Source: Nemophila menziesii
Taxonomy: Eukaryota > Streptophyta > Magnoliopsida > Boraginales > Hydrophyllaceae
NCBI GenBank assembly: GCA_029959085.1
Contig: JARWIR010000008.1
Span: 930,001-994,000, forward strand
Length of the DNA: 64,000 bases
Reading direction: 5' to 3'
Position 1 is the stretch's first letter, and every line of letters begins with the position of its first letter. The position numbers and the translations under genes are program-made. Shown here one piece after another: positions 10,755 through 21,230 of the stretch. The notes below the pieces were generated by a model. That model did not search any database, was not told where the DNA came from, and was given only the letters and a program-made list of their open reading frames with translations.

Positions 10755-13475
10755 TCAAGATTTGCGAATATAGCCTCCCCAACAACGAGTAAGGCTATGA
10801 ACGTCAACTAATCTGCGCTTGACCCCAGTTTTGGGGCGAATTTCTATCACCTTGGCTGAAACAACCTTAGTGACAATGAATGGTCCCATCCACGAGTCTT
10901 TGAAACTTCGTGGCCTGTTCTCGCGTTTGTGGGCTTTCCATAGGACTTCATGGCCAACCCCAAACTCAATGTTTGGCTCAGTATCCACAGGTTTTAAGTG
11001 GATTTCCTCAGGAGGGACTTTGTGATGTGAAAGGCTGTGGATGATAGGCACGGTGGGGTCCAACTTCTTCGGCTTCTTACCCAAGACATAGAAGGTCTCG
11101 GATACATTCTTTGCATGAAGGGTGATGGTCCCATCTTGGAAGTTGATCACACTTTGACTTGTGGCCATGAAAGGCCGTCCAAGTATGATCGGAACCTGCT
11201 TATCTGCATCAAACTCAAGAATAACAAAGTCAGTAGGGATGGCGATATTACCTGCTCGGACTAAGACGTCCTCCACTGTTCCCCATGTCCTCTTCACTGA
11301 GTTGTCAGCAAACTGCAACTTCACTGGAGTTTTCTCTGATTTTTGAAGTCCAAGTCTCTCGAACACGGACTTAGGCATAAGATTCACACCAGAACCCACA
11401 TCGTACATTGCTTTCACTTTGAGCCTACCATGCAATTGAATAGGAAGGTTGAAACTTCCCGGATCTTTAAGCTTAGTAGGTAGCTCTTTCTCACTTCTTC
11501 TTGAAACCCTCAGGTTATCTCTCGGGATCTCCACACTCGCCTCTTTCTCAGGAATAACTTGCGTAAAAACTTGTTGCGGTGTAAGTCCTCTCTTCGCAAT
11601 CTCAAGCATTTGGGTGTTGATATTTTCAGGTTGGTACGCCTCTACAAATGTCTTGAGAATAGTGTCATCCTTAGGATTTGTATCAGGAATAGTTGATGAC
11701 ACTGGTTGAACACTAGGTGGCGATTCCACCTTCTCTTCTTCTTTCTCCTCTAGCACAGCAGGTGCCACTTCATCTTCTTTCGATTCTTCTTTTGAGGCTT
11801 CTTCCTCTTTCTCTCTTGCTAACTCCGCTGCATACTCTACCATCGATCGCATCTCCTCTTGCACCTTTTTCAGTAGCTCTATGAACTCGTCTCTCTCTTC
11901 ATCGCTTTCCAGATGATAAACTTCTAGACAGTCGGACTCCTCGGGGTTAGACTCGGTTGGCTCTTCTTCAATACTGGGAACTTCCACGGCACTAATGGCA
12001 GCATGTGGTGCTTCCTCCTTTTCTTTTTCGATTTCAAGGCATATAGCCTTGCAAGCTTCGAACACAACATTGTTTTCACCTCCTTCGATTGCCTTTACTT
12101 CCTTTTGTTCTGTTAGATGCTTGTTTATTTGGGCTAATTGAGTATTTAGCATCTGAAGTATGGCATCGTGTCCTCTGACCTTTTCTTCTTGAGCGTTTAC
12201 AGTGGTGTTCAAACGTTCTAGAGCTTGTACTATCTGTGTATTGTCCATAGATCCTTCTTGCGGATACTGAGGTAAAGCTTTTTGGTCTAAAGTATCGGTA
12301 TAGGCGTCTTGAGCAGGTTGTTGTGGAGGAGTAGGTCGATTCTGATATTGGTTTTGGTACTGACCTCTCTGTTGGTAAGAGTTGTTCTGGGGTCGCGATT
12401 GATATTGACTAGGATTAGCGGCCCCTTGTGGATTTGAATACTGCATACCCGGATGGTTGCGGTTGCCCCATCGGTTAGATATGAAGTAAACAGATTGCGG
12501 ATTTGATTCACACTCTTCCCATGAATGATCGTTAACTCCACATTGTTGACAACCTTGTGCCTCTTGAACTACCTTTGTAGCAGCTAAATTCTTCTCCATC
12601 GCGATTCTCAGCTCCTTGATTTGATTTTCTAACGAGGATATTTGAGCTGAGTTCGCAGTTTCTGCATCTAAACGAAGCGTTCCTCGGGTCTTTGCTGCAG
12701 AAGCTCGCGTTGAAGGCCAACTTCTTTCTTGTTCCATAATATTTTCTAACACCTCGGAAGCTTCATTGTGATTCATGGACACAAAATTACCCTTTCCAAT
12801 GTTATCCACCTTGTCTCTACCCTTGTCATCAAGACCTTCATAGAATATAGCAAGTTGTAGAGCAGGTGTATAACCATGGAGCGGGCATCTAGCTAATTTT
12901 TGTTGAAACCTTGTCCATGCTTCTCCCACTGTTTCTCCATCTTCTTGAGAAAATCTTGCAAGCTCGGTTTGATCTTTAAGTCTCATGCTCTTTGGATAAA
13001 ATCGGTTAAAGAACGCGGCTTGAAGCTCTCTCCAAGAGTGAATGGTTCCATGTGGTTGTCTTTCTAGCCAATCGCTAGCTCTTCCGGTCAAGAAAAACGA
13101 AAACATATGACAATACAGTTGCTCGCGTGTAATGCCAGGAGTAATGTAGGCATCACAAATCTGCATGAACTTCTGAATCGCTTTTACCGGATCTTGAATT
13201 GCAGTACCAGTATATAGTCCGAAACTTTGAAATTGACTAAGCATACCCGGATCGGGTCTAAATTTGATATTCGGAATCTCAGGAGGGCGGTAACCGATGG
13301 GTTGAACATGGAATGGTATGTTAAGGCCAGGTAGATCTTGTTCAACTCGGTTTTGTTGATTATTCTGCCCATTACCTTCTCCTACTGGCAGTTGTACACC
13401 AGGTGGAACAAACGCAGGAGGTCCTCCTGGTGCAAAGTAAACTAACTCCGGATCATTGTCTTGAATGTCTGCCAT
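10755..13475 (-). CDS. Athila gag-protease fused to an integrase C-terminal tail
   Basis: The frame is open from 13568, but the first ATG is at 13473-13475 (MADIQDNDPEL), giving 906 residues. In order: a Ty3/gypsy retrotransposon gag domain (about 125-225, with WLERQPHGTIHSWRELQAAF); a CCHC zinc knuckle CQQCGVNDHSWEEC (about 307); a long glutamate-rich linker; an aspartic protease with active-site region DVGSGVNLMP (about 688) and PIILGRPFMA; then, directly after it, VGHEVLWKAHKR and SWMGPFIVTKV (about 838), the pattern of the gypsy integrase C-terminal tail. RT, RNase H and the zinc-binding and catalytic parts of integrase are absent, yet the frame stays open across the join. The protease has DVGS where DLGA is usual for Athila, so activity is uncertain. 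It could supply particle protein but not reverse transcription. Confidence 0.88.
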   Translation of the reverse strand: MADIQDNDPELVYFAPGGPPAFVPPGVQLPVGEGNGQNNQQNRVEQDLPGLNIPFHVQPIGYRPPEIPNIKFRPDPGMLSQFQSFGLYTGTAIQDPVKAIQKFMQICDAYITPGITREQLYCHMFSFFLTGRASDWLERQPHGTIHSWRELQAAFFNRFYPKSMRLKDQTELARFSQEDGETVGEAWTRFQQKLARCPLHGYTPALQLAIFYEGLDDKGRDKVDNIGKGNFVSMNHNEASEVLENIMEQERSWPSTRASAAKTRGTLRLDAETANSAQISSLENQIKELRIAMEKNLAATKVVQEAQGCQQCGVNDHSWEECESNPQSVYFISNRWGNRNHPGMQYSNPQGAANPSQYQSRPQNNSYQQRGQYQNQYQNRPTPPQQPAQDAYTDTLDQKALPQYPQEGSMDNTQIVQALERLNTTVNAQEEKVRGHDAILQMLNTQLAQINKHLTEQKEVKAIEGGENNVVFEACKAICLEIEKEKEEAPHAAISAVEVPSIEEEPTESNPEESDCLEVYHLESDEERDEFIELLKKVQEEMRSMVEYAAELAREKEEEASKEESKEDEVAPAVLEEKEEEKVESPPSVQPVSSTIPDTNPKDDTILKTFVEAYQPENINTQMLEIAKRGLTPQQVFTQVIPEKEASVEIPRDNLRVSRRSEKELPTKLKDPGSFNLPIQLHGRLKVKAMYDVGSGVNLMPKSVFERLGLQKSEKTPVKLQFADNSVKRTWGTVEDVLVRAGNIAIPTDFVILEFDADKQVPIILGRPFMATSQSVINFQDGTITLHAKNVSETFYVLGKKPKKLDPTVPIIHSLSHHKVPPEEIHLKPVDTEPNIEFGVGHEVLWKAHKRENRPRSFKDSWMGPFIVTKVVSAKVIEIRPKTGVKRRLVDVHSLTRCWGGYIRKS

Positions 13476-13710
13476 AGTTCTTCTCAAGGCTCTTTCCTTA
13501 CGAATTCTTTTGTTATAAGCTCTGAAGCTCCTCTCAGGCTCCGGTAAGGGAGGCCAAGAATTAAACACTGTGAAAACCTGAAAAGGACTAAAGCAAACCC
13601 AAGCGTAAATCTGGAAAAATAAAAACTAACACTAAACTAAAACTGAAAAGTAAAAACTAATTAAAAACTAAAACTCGAAATAGATAACCCACACGCTAAC
13701 GAGACACAAG

Positions 13711-13728
13711 TCCCCGGCAGCGGCGCCA
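13711..13728 (-). other. tRNA-Asp primer-binding site of the Athila derivative
   Basis: On the minus strand TGGCGCCGCTGCCGGGGA begins six bases after the 5' LTR. It complements the 3' end of plant tRNA-Asp(GTC) with one mismatch (C for T at position 9). This primer is usual for Athila and related Ty3/gypsy lineages and fixes the element's orientation. Confidence 0.9.
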
Positions 13729-13734
13729 AAAACT

Positions 13735-15264
13735 TGGTGTCGCCTAGGGTGTGATAAAAATAAGATCAAATTAAGTATGGAAAACTATGCACTCTCACCC
13801 TAGACAGGCACAGTACTGCAAGTATTACAGGACGTATGCAAGTTTTAATGATAAGTAGAGTTCGTTCTCAGGGACTTAAGTGTGTTAAACGCGTAGGAAC
13901 AGATAACGAGTAAAAGTAAATAATTAGAAAACAGAAAATTAAATATTTGGTTTTTCGAATTTATGAATTAAAACTAAATTAAAGCTAGGAAAATAAAGAC
14001 AATAAAGTAAAAGATTAAGAATACGAGATGAGAAGTATAGCTTAGGTTTTGCTAGTATGCACTAATCCTTCTAATTCTATCTATAGATCTAGTTCATAAG
14101 GGAGAATACTAGCTCTTGGTAATACTTAGTCAGGATTCTAAATTCCACTACCTTAGACCTTGAGAGCGACTAAGGGGGCTACGTCACAACCAAGAAGTGA
14201 TTTAAAATAGGGTTATCAAACGCCACTAAGGCCCTAAGCAAATACTGCAAGTCTTGGTGATACTGTGGTTAAAACAAACCTTAATGACTATCTAGTTAGA
14301 AGTATGTTTTGTCAGAACTGCTATCGACACTAGACATTATGTGGTGGTTCAATAGTTAAACACCCTGTCAAGGAGAACATCTAACTATTCTTAAAACAAT
14401 CCTAAAGTGATCAATTCTAGGAAAGACATTAAATCAAAACACATAAGCAAATATAAAGTAAGTAGCTAATATCAGATTAAAACATATAATTCCCAAAGAC
14501 ACTTAGATAGAAGAATTAGAATTCATAGATTATACATATGCAAAACCCAAGCTATGGGAAGTTTAGTTCATACCTGAAGGAAATAAACTAAAAGAAATTA
14601 CAAAAGACATCATCTTGCTCTCTACAATAAACTGGAAGAATAAAACCTTAAGAACTAATTACTATGAGGCAAGGATAATTTACAAGTGATATAAGGGTGT
14701 ATTTATAGGTGTTTAGAAGACCTAATTCGTTTTCTTGAGGAATTGTTAAGGTAATGGACTTCTAGCCCAACTCAAATTCGTATGGAAATAAAGATAAACA
14801 CTGCTGCGTTGTTTTGGTCATAACTTCTTTATTATTGGTCCGATTTTGCTCCACAAGATACCAAAAGAATCGCAACAGAATTATCTAGACCCTTTAGGAG
14901 TAATCTACCAAATTCGGCCTCTTTATTAGGTAAAAACGCCTATCTTTGCAGAATCCCAGATTTAGGCAGCTTTTCCTTTTCCATCTTTTTAGCAATTCTT
15001 TCCTTATCTCCAATTACCATGCATATCTCTTTCCATAAGTTGTTGTCTTTGACTTGGACTCTAATTAAACTCCATAATTATCTTTAAAGCTACACACTAA
15101 ATAAACAATTAAACCCAATATGCTCTAAAAACAATAATTCTACAAATCAAGACACAAAATAGGAAAGTGCACTAAAACTCAAGAAAATCGACATTATTGA
15201 CTTCTAAAACACTAAAAATGATGTCTCATCTTAACATAAATCTATCACAAATGAGGAGACATCA
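13735..15264 (-). repeat. 5' LTR of the Athila derivative
   Basis: This LTR is 1530 bp, the same length as its partner at 5391 and apparently identical. On the minus strand it opens TGATGTCTCC and ends CGACACCA. Confidence 0.93.
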
Positions 15265-15844
15265 CTTGATGAATTCACCGTTTAGGTTGTTATATATTTC
15301 TCATACTTAATGAATTCATAGCCATGCGTGGTGGTCCTTTTGAGATGGATTTGATGAATTCACCGTTGAGGTTGTTGTATATTTCTCATAATATGATTAC
15401 AAGGAGACGTCATTGATGTTCCCAAGGGATGAGTTGTTAGAATAACCACAAATTCATAGCCCGTAAGGTTGGTCTTATAGAGAAAGGACTTGATGAATTA
15501 GAGAGACACATAATGAGGATGAGCTTTATTGCTCTTAATGATCTCGAAATCCGAAAGGGTCGGCTAATTAGGCTAGACGCTCTTGGAGATCACCTATGTG
15601 CATGGAAAGGGTGATGTTTGAGGAATCTGTAACTATCAGTCGGGTAGAGTATGTGCTGTGAGGGTCTCGATAAAAAACTATCAAGTTCAAGAGTATGTTC
15701 ACTTGATATGTTTTTGGTGGTTGCCTCACTTCACTACGTGTCAATTCAAATCGAAAGATATTGACACTTAAGTACAATTCACCCAAATGCTGATATTTAT
15801 GGAAACCTGATCACCTTCTTTCCCAAAGAACATGAGTGGGGGAT
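15265..15844. other. Internal region 2, right part
   Basis: This resumes the copia internal region after the CTTGA duplication and matches 2761-3340. It ends in the polypurine tract GAGTGGGGGAT (15834-15844). Confidence 0.9.
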
Positions 15845-16566
15845 TGTTGGAATTTTTTAAATAAAGACAATTTATTTTATTAATTCTTTCATGTTTTTGG
15901 AAGAAGTGGAAAATACCATTTGTGTATAATAGTCCCACTTTATTATTTGGGGAAAAAAACCATTAGAATTATTCCTTATTCTTCATTATGGATTAATGGT
16001 TCTTTATGTATTAGTTGTTATGGGAGTTACAAAAACTTGATAAAGAAAAAACGGACGACTTTAATATGAGCTTTAATGTGACGGTTTTCTTGTCTTGCTT
16101 TTTCTTCTATAAATAGTGACTTTGTCACTTTCATTTCAAGAGGAGAAGAAAAAAGATTATTCTTGAGAGATTGGAAAAATCTAGAGAGAAGAGAAGAGAA
16201 AAGAAAATATTCTAGAGAGAATGGAAAAATTATCCTAGAGAGAATAGGAAAAAGCTATTCTATAGAGAATAGAATATAGAATAGTATGTAGACGAAAACT
16301 AAGAACAAGAAAAGACTACTCTACTTCTCTCTCAAATTTCTGATATAATTTAGAGTAGAATTTGTTAGAGATAACCGGCATGACCGGAATATCTTTTTAA
16401 CGCAAGTTATATACTGTGTAATCTTTTCTTTATTCCGTGTAAGTTTTTGTTATTTTCAATTTATTGTAATAGTGTAATGTTACTTTAATTGAAAATTATC
16501 TTTTATTTTTCTTTTGGAACTCCATTTCTCTATTTGAAAACCAGTGATATTGTTATTTTTCCAACA
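15845..16566 (+). repeat. LTR 3 of the copia-type chain
   Basis: This 722-bp LTR has at least one visible difference from LTR 1 (ATTCCGTGT for ATTCTGTGT near 16435). It has no flanking target duplication. Confidence 0.93.
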
Positions 16567-16613
16567 ATTTAAAAAGATATTACTTTTATATCACTGGTTG
16601 TTGTTTTTTTGAA

Positions 16614-17013
16614 ATGGTTTTCCTATCTTGGCAGTTGCTTCATTATTGAATGCAAATGCCTTTCCGACGTGACTATGTTGGAGCCTTTCAATGGTTCCAA
16701 CTACAAACGTTGGGCACAAAAGCCACTGATATGTCTTGAACAACATGAACTAGACCTTGCCGTTCTCAAGGTATTCCCTGCCATTGAGGCCAATGGGGAA
16801 TATACCAAAGAACTACATGCTAGGTTTCTGGCTCTAAAAATTGGGTTCAAGAAAGCTAATTCAGTGGTTAGAGGATGGATCTTGGATAATGTGACGAAAC
16901 CCTCCTTTTATTTGTGTACTGTTGAGAAGTCAACAAAGACTATCTGTGAAACGGTTTAGAAAAGGCATGAGGGTGATGATTCTGATGAGAATAAGTACGT
17001 CACCGGGAAATGA
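16614..17013 (+). pseudogene. Copia gag start, relic 3
   Basis: Third copy of the defective gag start, with the same out-of-frame ATG and the same internal stop as copies 1 and 2. Confidence 0.8.
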
Positions 17014-18469
17014 CCAACAAGATCTAATTAGTCTCATACAAGTCGAAAAGTGAATCGACTCATGGATAAGTCCTTAGGTTTCCTCGTTTTTATGAGTTTA
17101 AGGATTACTTTGACCCCTTATATTATCACTTTTTAACTCTTGTTGCCCTAAATTTCATTCACAAACATGAATATATATCAATTGGATGTTAAATATATGT
17201 GTGAATGAAGATCTATGTGAAGAGATCTATATGGTGCAACATGAAGGGTTGGTGGTTTTGGATTAAGGGGATAAAGTATGAAAACTAAGGAAATTGTTTT
17301 GTGTTTTTTTGGGGCACCGTGTTAATGAAATAGAATCCTAATAAAAGATGGATCAGTTTGTGCTACACTTTTATTAATATGTGTACGACATGATCCACTT
17401 TTGGTACTTTCATTCATGGGACTTACTTCTTTTATTCTTCTATTTGTGAATAAAATATGTGGGGAAACATGAGCCTAAGGGAAAAATTCGTTAGAGTCAA
17501 TTATAGAATTTACCTTAGTTAGTCTCACTTTGTTGGAAAGGTTTGAATCCATTGATATAATATCTAGTAAAAGAGAAAATCTTTATAATACTAGTATTCA
17601 TAAATAAGAGAATTGTGGGGGGTGTGTGCCCCTTAATGGATATAAAATAATTATAATGATTATGATGCTCTTAATGAATAAAACCCAACTTGGTATTGTC
17701 CATATTGTAAAGAGACTAAAGTGGTGATCATTGGGTTATTATTATTTTTTATTTAATAAAGTACGAGAGATGTACTATTGATCTATATGATTCACTAACT
17801 TCTCATCCATATAATGTAAATTGTGCATACATGAGCAAATTAAAACTTAATGAATTCATAGCCATGTGTGGTGGTCCTATTGAGACGGACTTGATGAATT
17901 CACCGTTTAGGTTGTTATATATTTCTCATACTTAATGAATTCATAGCCATGCGTGGTGGTCCTTTTGAGATGGATTTGATGAATTCACCGTTGAGGTTGT
18001 TGTATATTTCTCATAATATGATTACAAGGAGACGTCATTGATGTTCCTAAGGGATGAGTTGTTAGAATAACCACAAATTCATAGCCCGTAAGGTTGGTCT
18101 TATAGAGAAAGGACTTGATGAATTAGAGAGACACATAATGAGGATGAGCTTTATTGCTCTTAATGATCTCGAAATCCGAAAGGGTCGGCTAATGAGGCTA
18201 GACGCTCTTGGAGATCACCTATGTGCATGGAAAGGGTGATGTTTGAGGAATCTGTAACTATCAGTCGGGTAGAGTATGTGCTGTGAGGGTCTCGATCGAA
18301 AACTATCAAGTTCAAGAGTATGTTCACTTGATATGTTTTTGGTGGTTGCCTCACTTCACTACGTGTCAATTCAAATCGAAAGATATTGACACTTAAGTAC
18401 AATTCACCCAAATGCTGATATTTATGGAAACCTGATCACCTTCTTTCCCAAAGAACATGAGTGGGGGAT
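17014..18469. other. Internal region 3, non-coding part
   Basis: This matches 1885-3340 with a handful of substitutions (for example GGGGAAACATG for GGGGAAAGATG near 17465). It holds the 85-bp direct repeat (17845-18014) and ends in the polypurine tract at 18459-18469. No pol sequence is seen. Confidence 0.85.
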
Positions 18470-19191
18470 TGTTGGAATTTTTTAAATAAAGACAATTTAT
18501 TTTATTAATTCTTTCATGTTTTTGGAAGAAGTGGAAAATACCATTTGTGTATAATAGTCCCACTTTATTATTTGGGGAAAAAAACCATTAGAATTATTCC
18601 TTATTCTTCATTATGGATTAATGGTTCTTTATGTATTAGTTGTTATGGGAGTTACAAAAACTTGATAAAGAAAAAACGGACGACTTTAATATGAGCTTTA
18701 ATGTGACGGTTTTCTTGTCTTGCTTTTTCTTCTATAAATAGTGACTTTGTCACTTTCATTTCAAGAGGAGAAGAAAAAAGATTATTCTTGAGAGATTGGA
18801 AAAATCTAGAGAGAAGAGAAGAGAAAAGAAAATATTCTAGAGAGAATGGAAAAATTATCCTAGAGAGAATAGGAAAAAGCTATTCTATAGAGAATAGAAT
18901 ATAGAATAGTATGTAGACGAAAACTAAGAACAAGAAAAGACTACTCTACTTCTCTCTCAAATTTCTGATATAATTTAGAGTAGAATTTGTTAGAGATAAC
19001 CGGCATGACCGGAATATCTTTTTAACGCAAGTTATATACTGTGTAATCTTTTCTTTATTCTGTGTAAGTTTTTGTTATTTTCAATTTATTGTAATAGTGT
19101 AATGTTACTTTAATTGAAAATTATCTTTTATTTTTCTTTTGGAACTCCATTTCTCTATTTGAAAACCAGTGATATTGTTATTTTTCCAACA
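18470..19191 (+). repeat. LTR 4 of the copia-type chain
   Basis: The last LTR, 722 bp, is followed by GTGTT (19192-19196), the right target duplication. Host sequence of unit 1 resumes at once and matches 33172 onward in unit 2. Confidence 0.93.
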
Positions 19192-19196
19192 GTGTT

Positions 19197-19482
19197 TAGT
19201 GTCAAAATTAATATAAATAGATAGTTTCATGCATGGTATACACTTAATAGAAGGGCCAAGACTTTCCAACATAATTACAAGAGATAGCCCAAACAACCTT
19301 TTGGTGTGTTGTGTATGTTGTACTTCCTGTTGGCTTATATTGCGGAAGTGGATATTTGGTGGTGGTGCTGGTGGAGGTGATGTAGTGTCGTATATGTTTC
19401 TGAGTTGTAGAGGAAAACCACCATTATAATGTGGGTAAGGTATGAAAGTTGCTGGAGGATAATGTGACATATGGAGGTGCAT
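19197..19482 (-). pseudogene. Proline-rich gene tail, unit 1 (possible B3-gene 3' exon)
   Basis: On the minus strand, from an ATG at 19482, runs a proline-rich peptide (YPPATFIPYPHYNGGFP, then TTSPPPAPPPNIHF) followed by TKRLFGLSLVIM. KRLFG resembles the RLFGV repression motif seen in some plant B3 factors. In units 2 and 3 the matching segment lies a few hundred bases 3' of a B3-domain exon on the same strand, so it may be the last exon of that gene. Unit 1 has lost the B3 exon in its 6-kb deletion. The frame runs on into LTR 4, so its natural end is not preserved. The gene assignment is an inference. Confidence 0.35.
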
Positions 19483-20109
19483 CTCAGGTGAGTTTCGTGG
19501 ACCCGCTTGAGGTGCTATTATTTTTATGAATAAATTTCAACAACTTGACATTTTTGTCTAGGTCAAATTTTTTTAATCTCCATACCATGTATGAACTTGA
19601 TATTAATATAGAAACATATTACATCTATATGAATAATCTATAATTCAAGAAAATTAGAACCTACAGGTCATACCTTTACACCGTATCCTCATGCAATGAA
19701 GCATGAAAGACTGTCTTCAATCACTACATTGTTAACAGTTCATGTACTTGTTCATGATACTTTATTTAATCTTTAATGTACCATATCTTCTATTTACAAA
19801 TTCAAGGTTAAAAGTTGAGGTCATATATATGTAACACTATATTTTGTAGAAAAAAGTGTAAAATACCCTCACATCTTGAACCACCATATACTCTATATCT
19901 AGTAAGTCCAGAATTGTTCTATGATTCTGAGTTTTTTAGATATAAATTGTCACATACTTTATGCCCCAATTCTTCAAATAAATATCCATTAAATTGATGA
20001 TTAAACTCTCAGAATTTAGAAAGATTCAAACTGTTTTTATAAAAATACTTCATTGAAGATCTCAATACCCTCAGGAAACCAAGGCTTGCTTTACGAACAA
20101 TAAAAACAG
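19483..20109. other. Unit 1 spacer with deletion junction
   Basis: Near 19510 the sequence jumps from the equivalent of 33453 to the equivalent of 39522 in unit 2, removing about 6.07 kb (B3 exon, hAT-like element, copia gag relic). The rest matches 39522-40119 and 50638-51235. No gene is seen. Confidence 0.75.
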
Positions 20110-20379
20110 TGTTAGAATTAGGATCGCGGGATAATATATATAATAAGAAACGAGAAACAAATATACATGGAAAACCCACATAGGAAAAATCCACGGGAAA
20201 AGGAGAAGATTATATTATAGAGGATTGATTACAAAGGAGAGTCTAATAGCTCCTGCCAAGTGAACGGGTTAACTAATAGCATATACAATACAATGTATAT
20301 ATAGGTAAATAGAGATACTTGGGTTTATAACTAAATGGGCTAGACCTTACAAAGATGAATTTGAGTCATAAGTCTAACA
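20110..20379 (-). repeat. Short copia-type LTR, unit 1
   Basis: A 270-bp sequence has TGTTAG...CTAACA ends. On the minus strand it is preceded by AAGGTAAAGAT, the usual copia polypurine tract position, and contains GTGGGTTTTCCATG, common in copia leaders. The 5-bp flanks do not match, so it is the 3' LTR of a decayed minus-strand element and not a solo LTR. Copies: 40120-40388 and 51236-51504. Confidence 0.65.
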
Positions 20380-21230
20380 ATCTTTACCTTGACACAAATT
20401 CGGTAAATCGGGCCCAAAAAAACTACAAATATCTCCACCTCGAAAAAACATCTCCATCTTGACGAAGAATCCGCAAGGGAGTCAAGATACAAATTTGGTA
20501 ATTGAGGCTAAAAAACTGCAAATATCTCCATTTCGCAAAAATATATCCAACTTGACAAAGAACCCACTAAGGAGTCAAGACATAAATTTGGTAATCGGTG
20601 CAAAAAAAACCTAAAAATATCTCCACCTCGAAAAAAATATCTCAATCTTGACGAAGAATCTGTTGGGGAGTCAAGATATAAATCATGAATCTTCAAATAT
20701 ATCTCTCCTCCTCTTCAAAGAAGCCTCGAAGGGTTGAATAAGCCTCTAAAGGCTGAATTAGTCTCGAATGATAGAATACGAAAGGCAGAATAAGCCTCGA
20801 AGGGCAATCTTGACGAAGACTCCTCTAGGGAGTCAAGAAATAAATCACCAGTCTCCAAATATTTTTCCTCTTCTTCCGAAAAGCCTCGAAGGGCTGAATA
20901 TGCCTCGAAAAGGCTGAATAAGTCGCGAAGGACTGAATAAGTCTCGAAGGACTGAATAAGTCACGATGGGAAACCTTTACGAAGAATCCGCTAGGGTGCC
21001 AAGAAATAATCACCAATCTTCAAATATCTCTCCTCCTTTTCAAAAAAGTCTCGAAAGACTGAATAAGTCTCGAAGGGTTGAATAGGTCACGATGGACATA
21101 ATGAGTCTCGAAGGAATTAATAAGCCTCAAAAGGCTGAATAAGCCTCATAAGGATTGGATAAGTCTCGAAGGACTAAATAAGTCTCGAAGGTATGAATAA
21201 GATAATGAAAGAGAAGTTGAAGGGAAAATA
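20380..21230. repeat. Compound tandem arrays, unit 1
   Basis: Two interleaved arrays are visible. The first repeats a block carrying CTTGACGAAGAATCC and, about 20 bases on, GTCAAGA; CTTGAC and GTCAAG pair, so each block can fold. Copies lie near 20456, 20550, 20645, 20809 and 20972. The second is a 19-20 bp repeat, consensus AAGTCTCGAAGGACTGAAT, running with gaps from about 20720 to 21210. Unit 3 has far fewer copies. Confidence 0.75.

Larger units (their letters stand above)
5391..15264 (-). mobile_element. Athila-lineage non-autonomous LTR retrotransposon
   Basis: A 9874-bp element lies on the minus strand with 1530-bp direct LTRs at 13735-15264 (5') and 5391-6920 (3'), TG...CA ends and a CTTGA target duplication. 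Order on the minus strand: LTR, tRNA-Asp primer site, gag-protease-integrase-tail ORF, GC-rich tandem repeats, second ORF, polypurine tract, LTR. LTR length, the Asp primer, the Ty3/gypsy gag and protease, and the short hairpin signature after pol (10691-10735) all fit Athila. RT, RNase H and the integrase core are missing. The LTRs look identical on reading, so insertion is recent and later than the chain it sits in. Confidence 0.92.
716..19191 (+). mobile_element. Chain of non-autonomous copia-type LTR elements: four LTRs, three internal regions
   Basis: Four copies of a 722-bp LTR (TGTTGG...CCAACA) lie in direct orientation at 716, 3341, 15845 and 18470. They alternate with three internal regions of 1903 bp, the middle one split by an Athila insertion. 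GTGCT (711-715) and GTGTT (19192-19196) flank only the outermost LTRs; the empty site in unit 2 reads GTGTT, so one copy has mutated. LTR and internal copies differ at only a few positions, which implies recent origin. A polypurine tract (GAGTGGGGGAT) precedes each downstream LTR. The remaining coding trace resembles copia gag. No protease, integrase, RT or RNase H is present, so movement would need proteins from elsewhere. Confidence 0.93.

Noticed and set aside
20110..20379. Solo LTR
   Set aside because: The flanking 5-bp sequences differ in all three units and a polypurine tract precedes it, which fits the remains of a longer element better.
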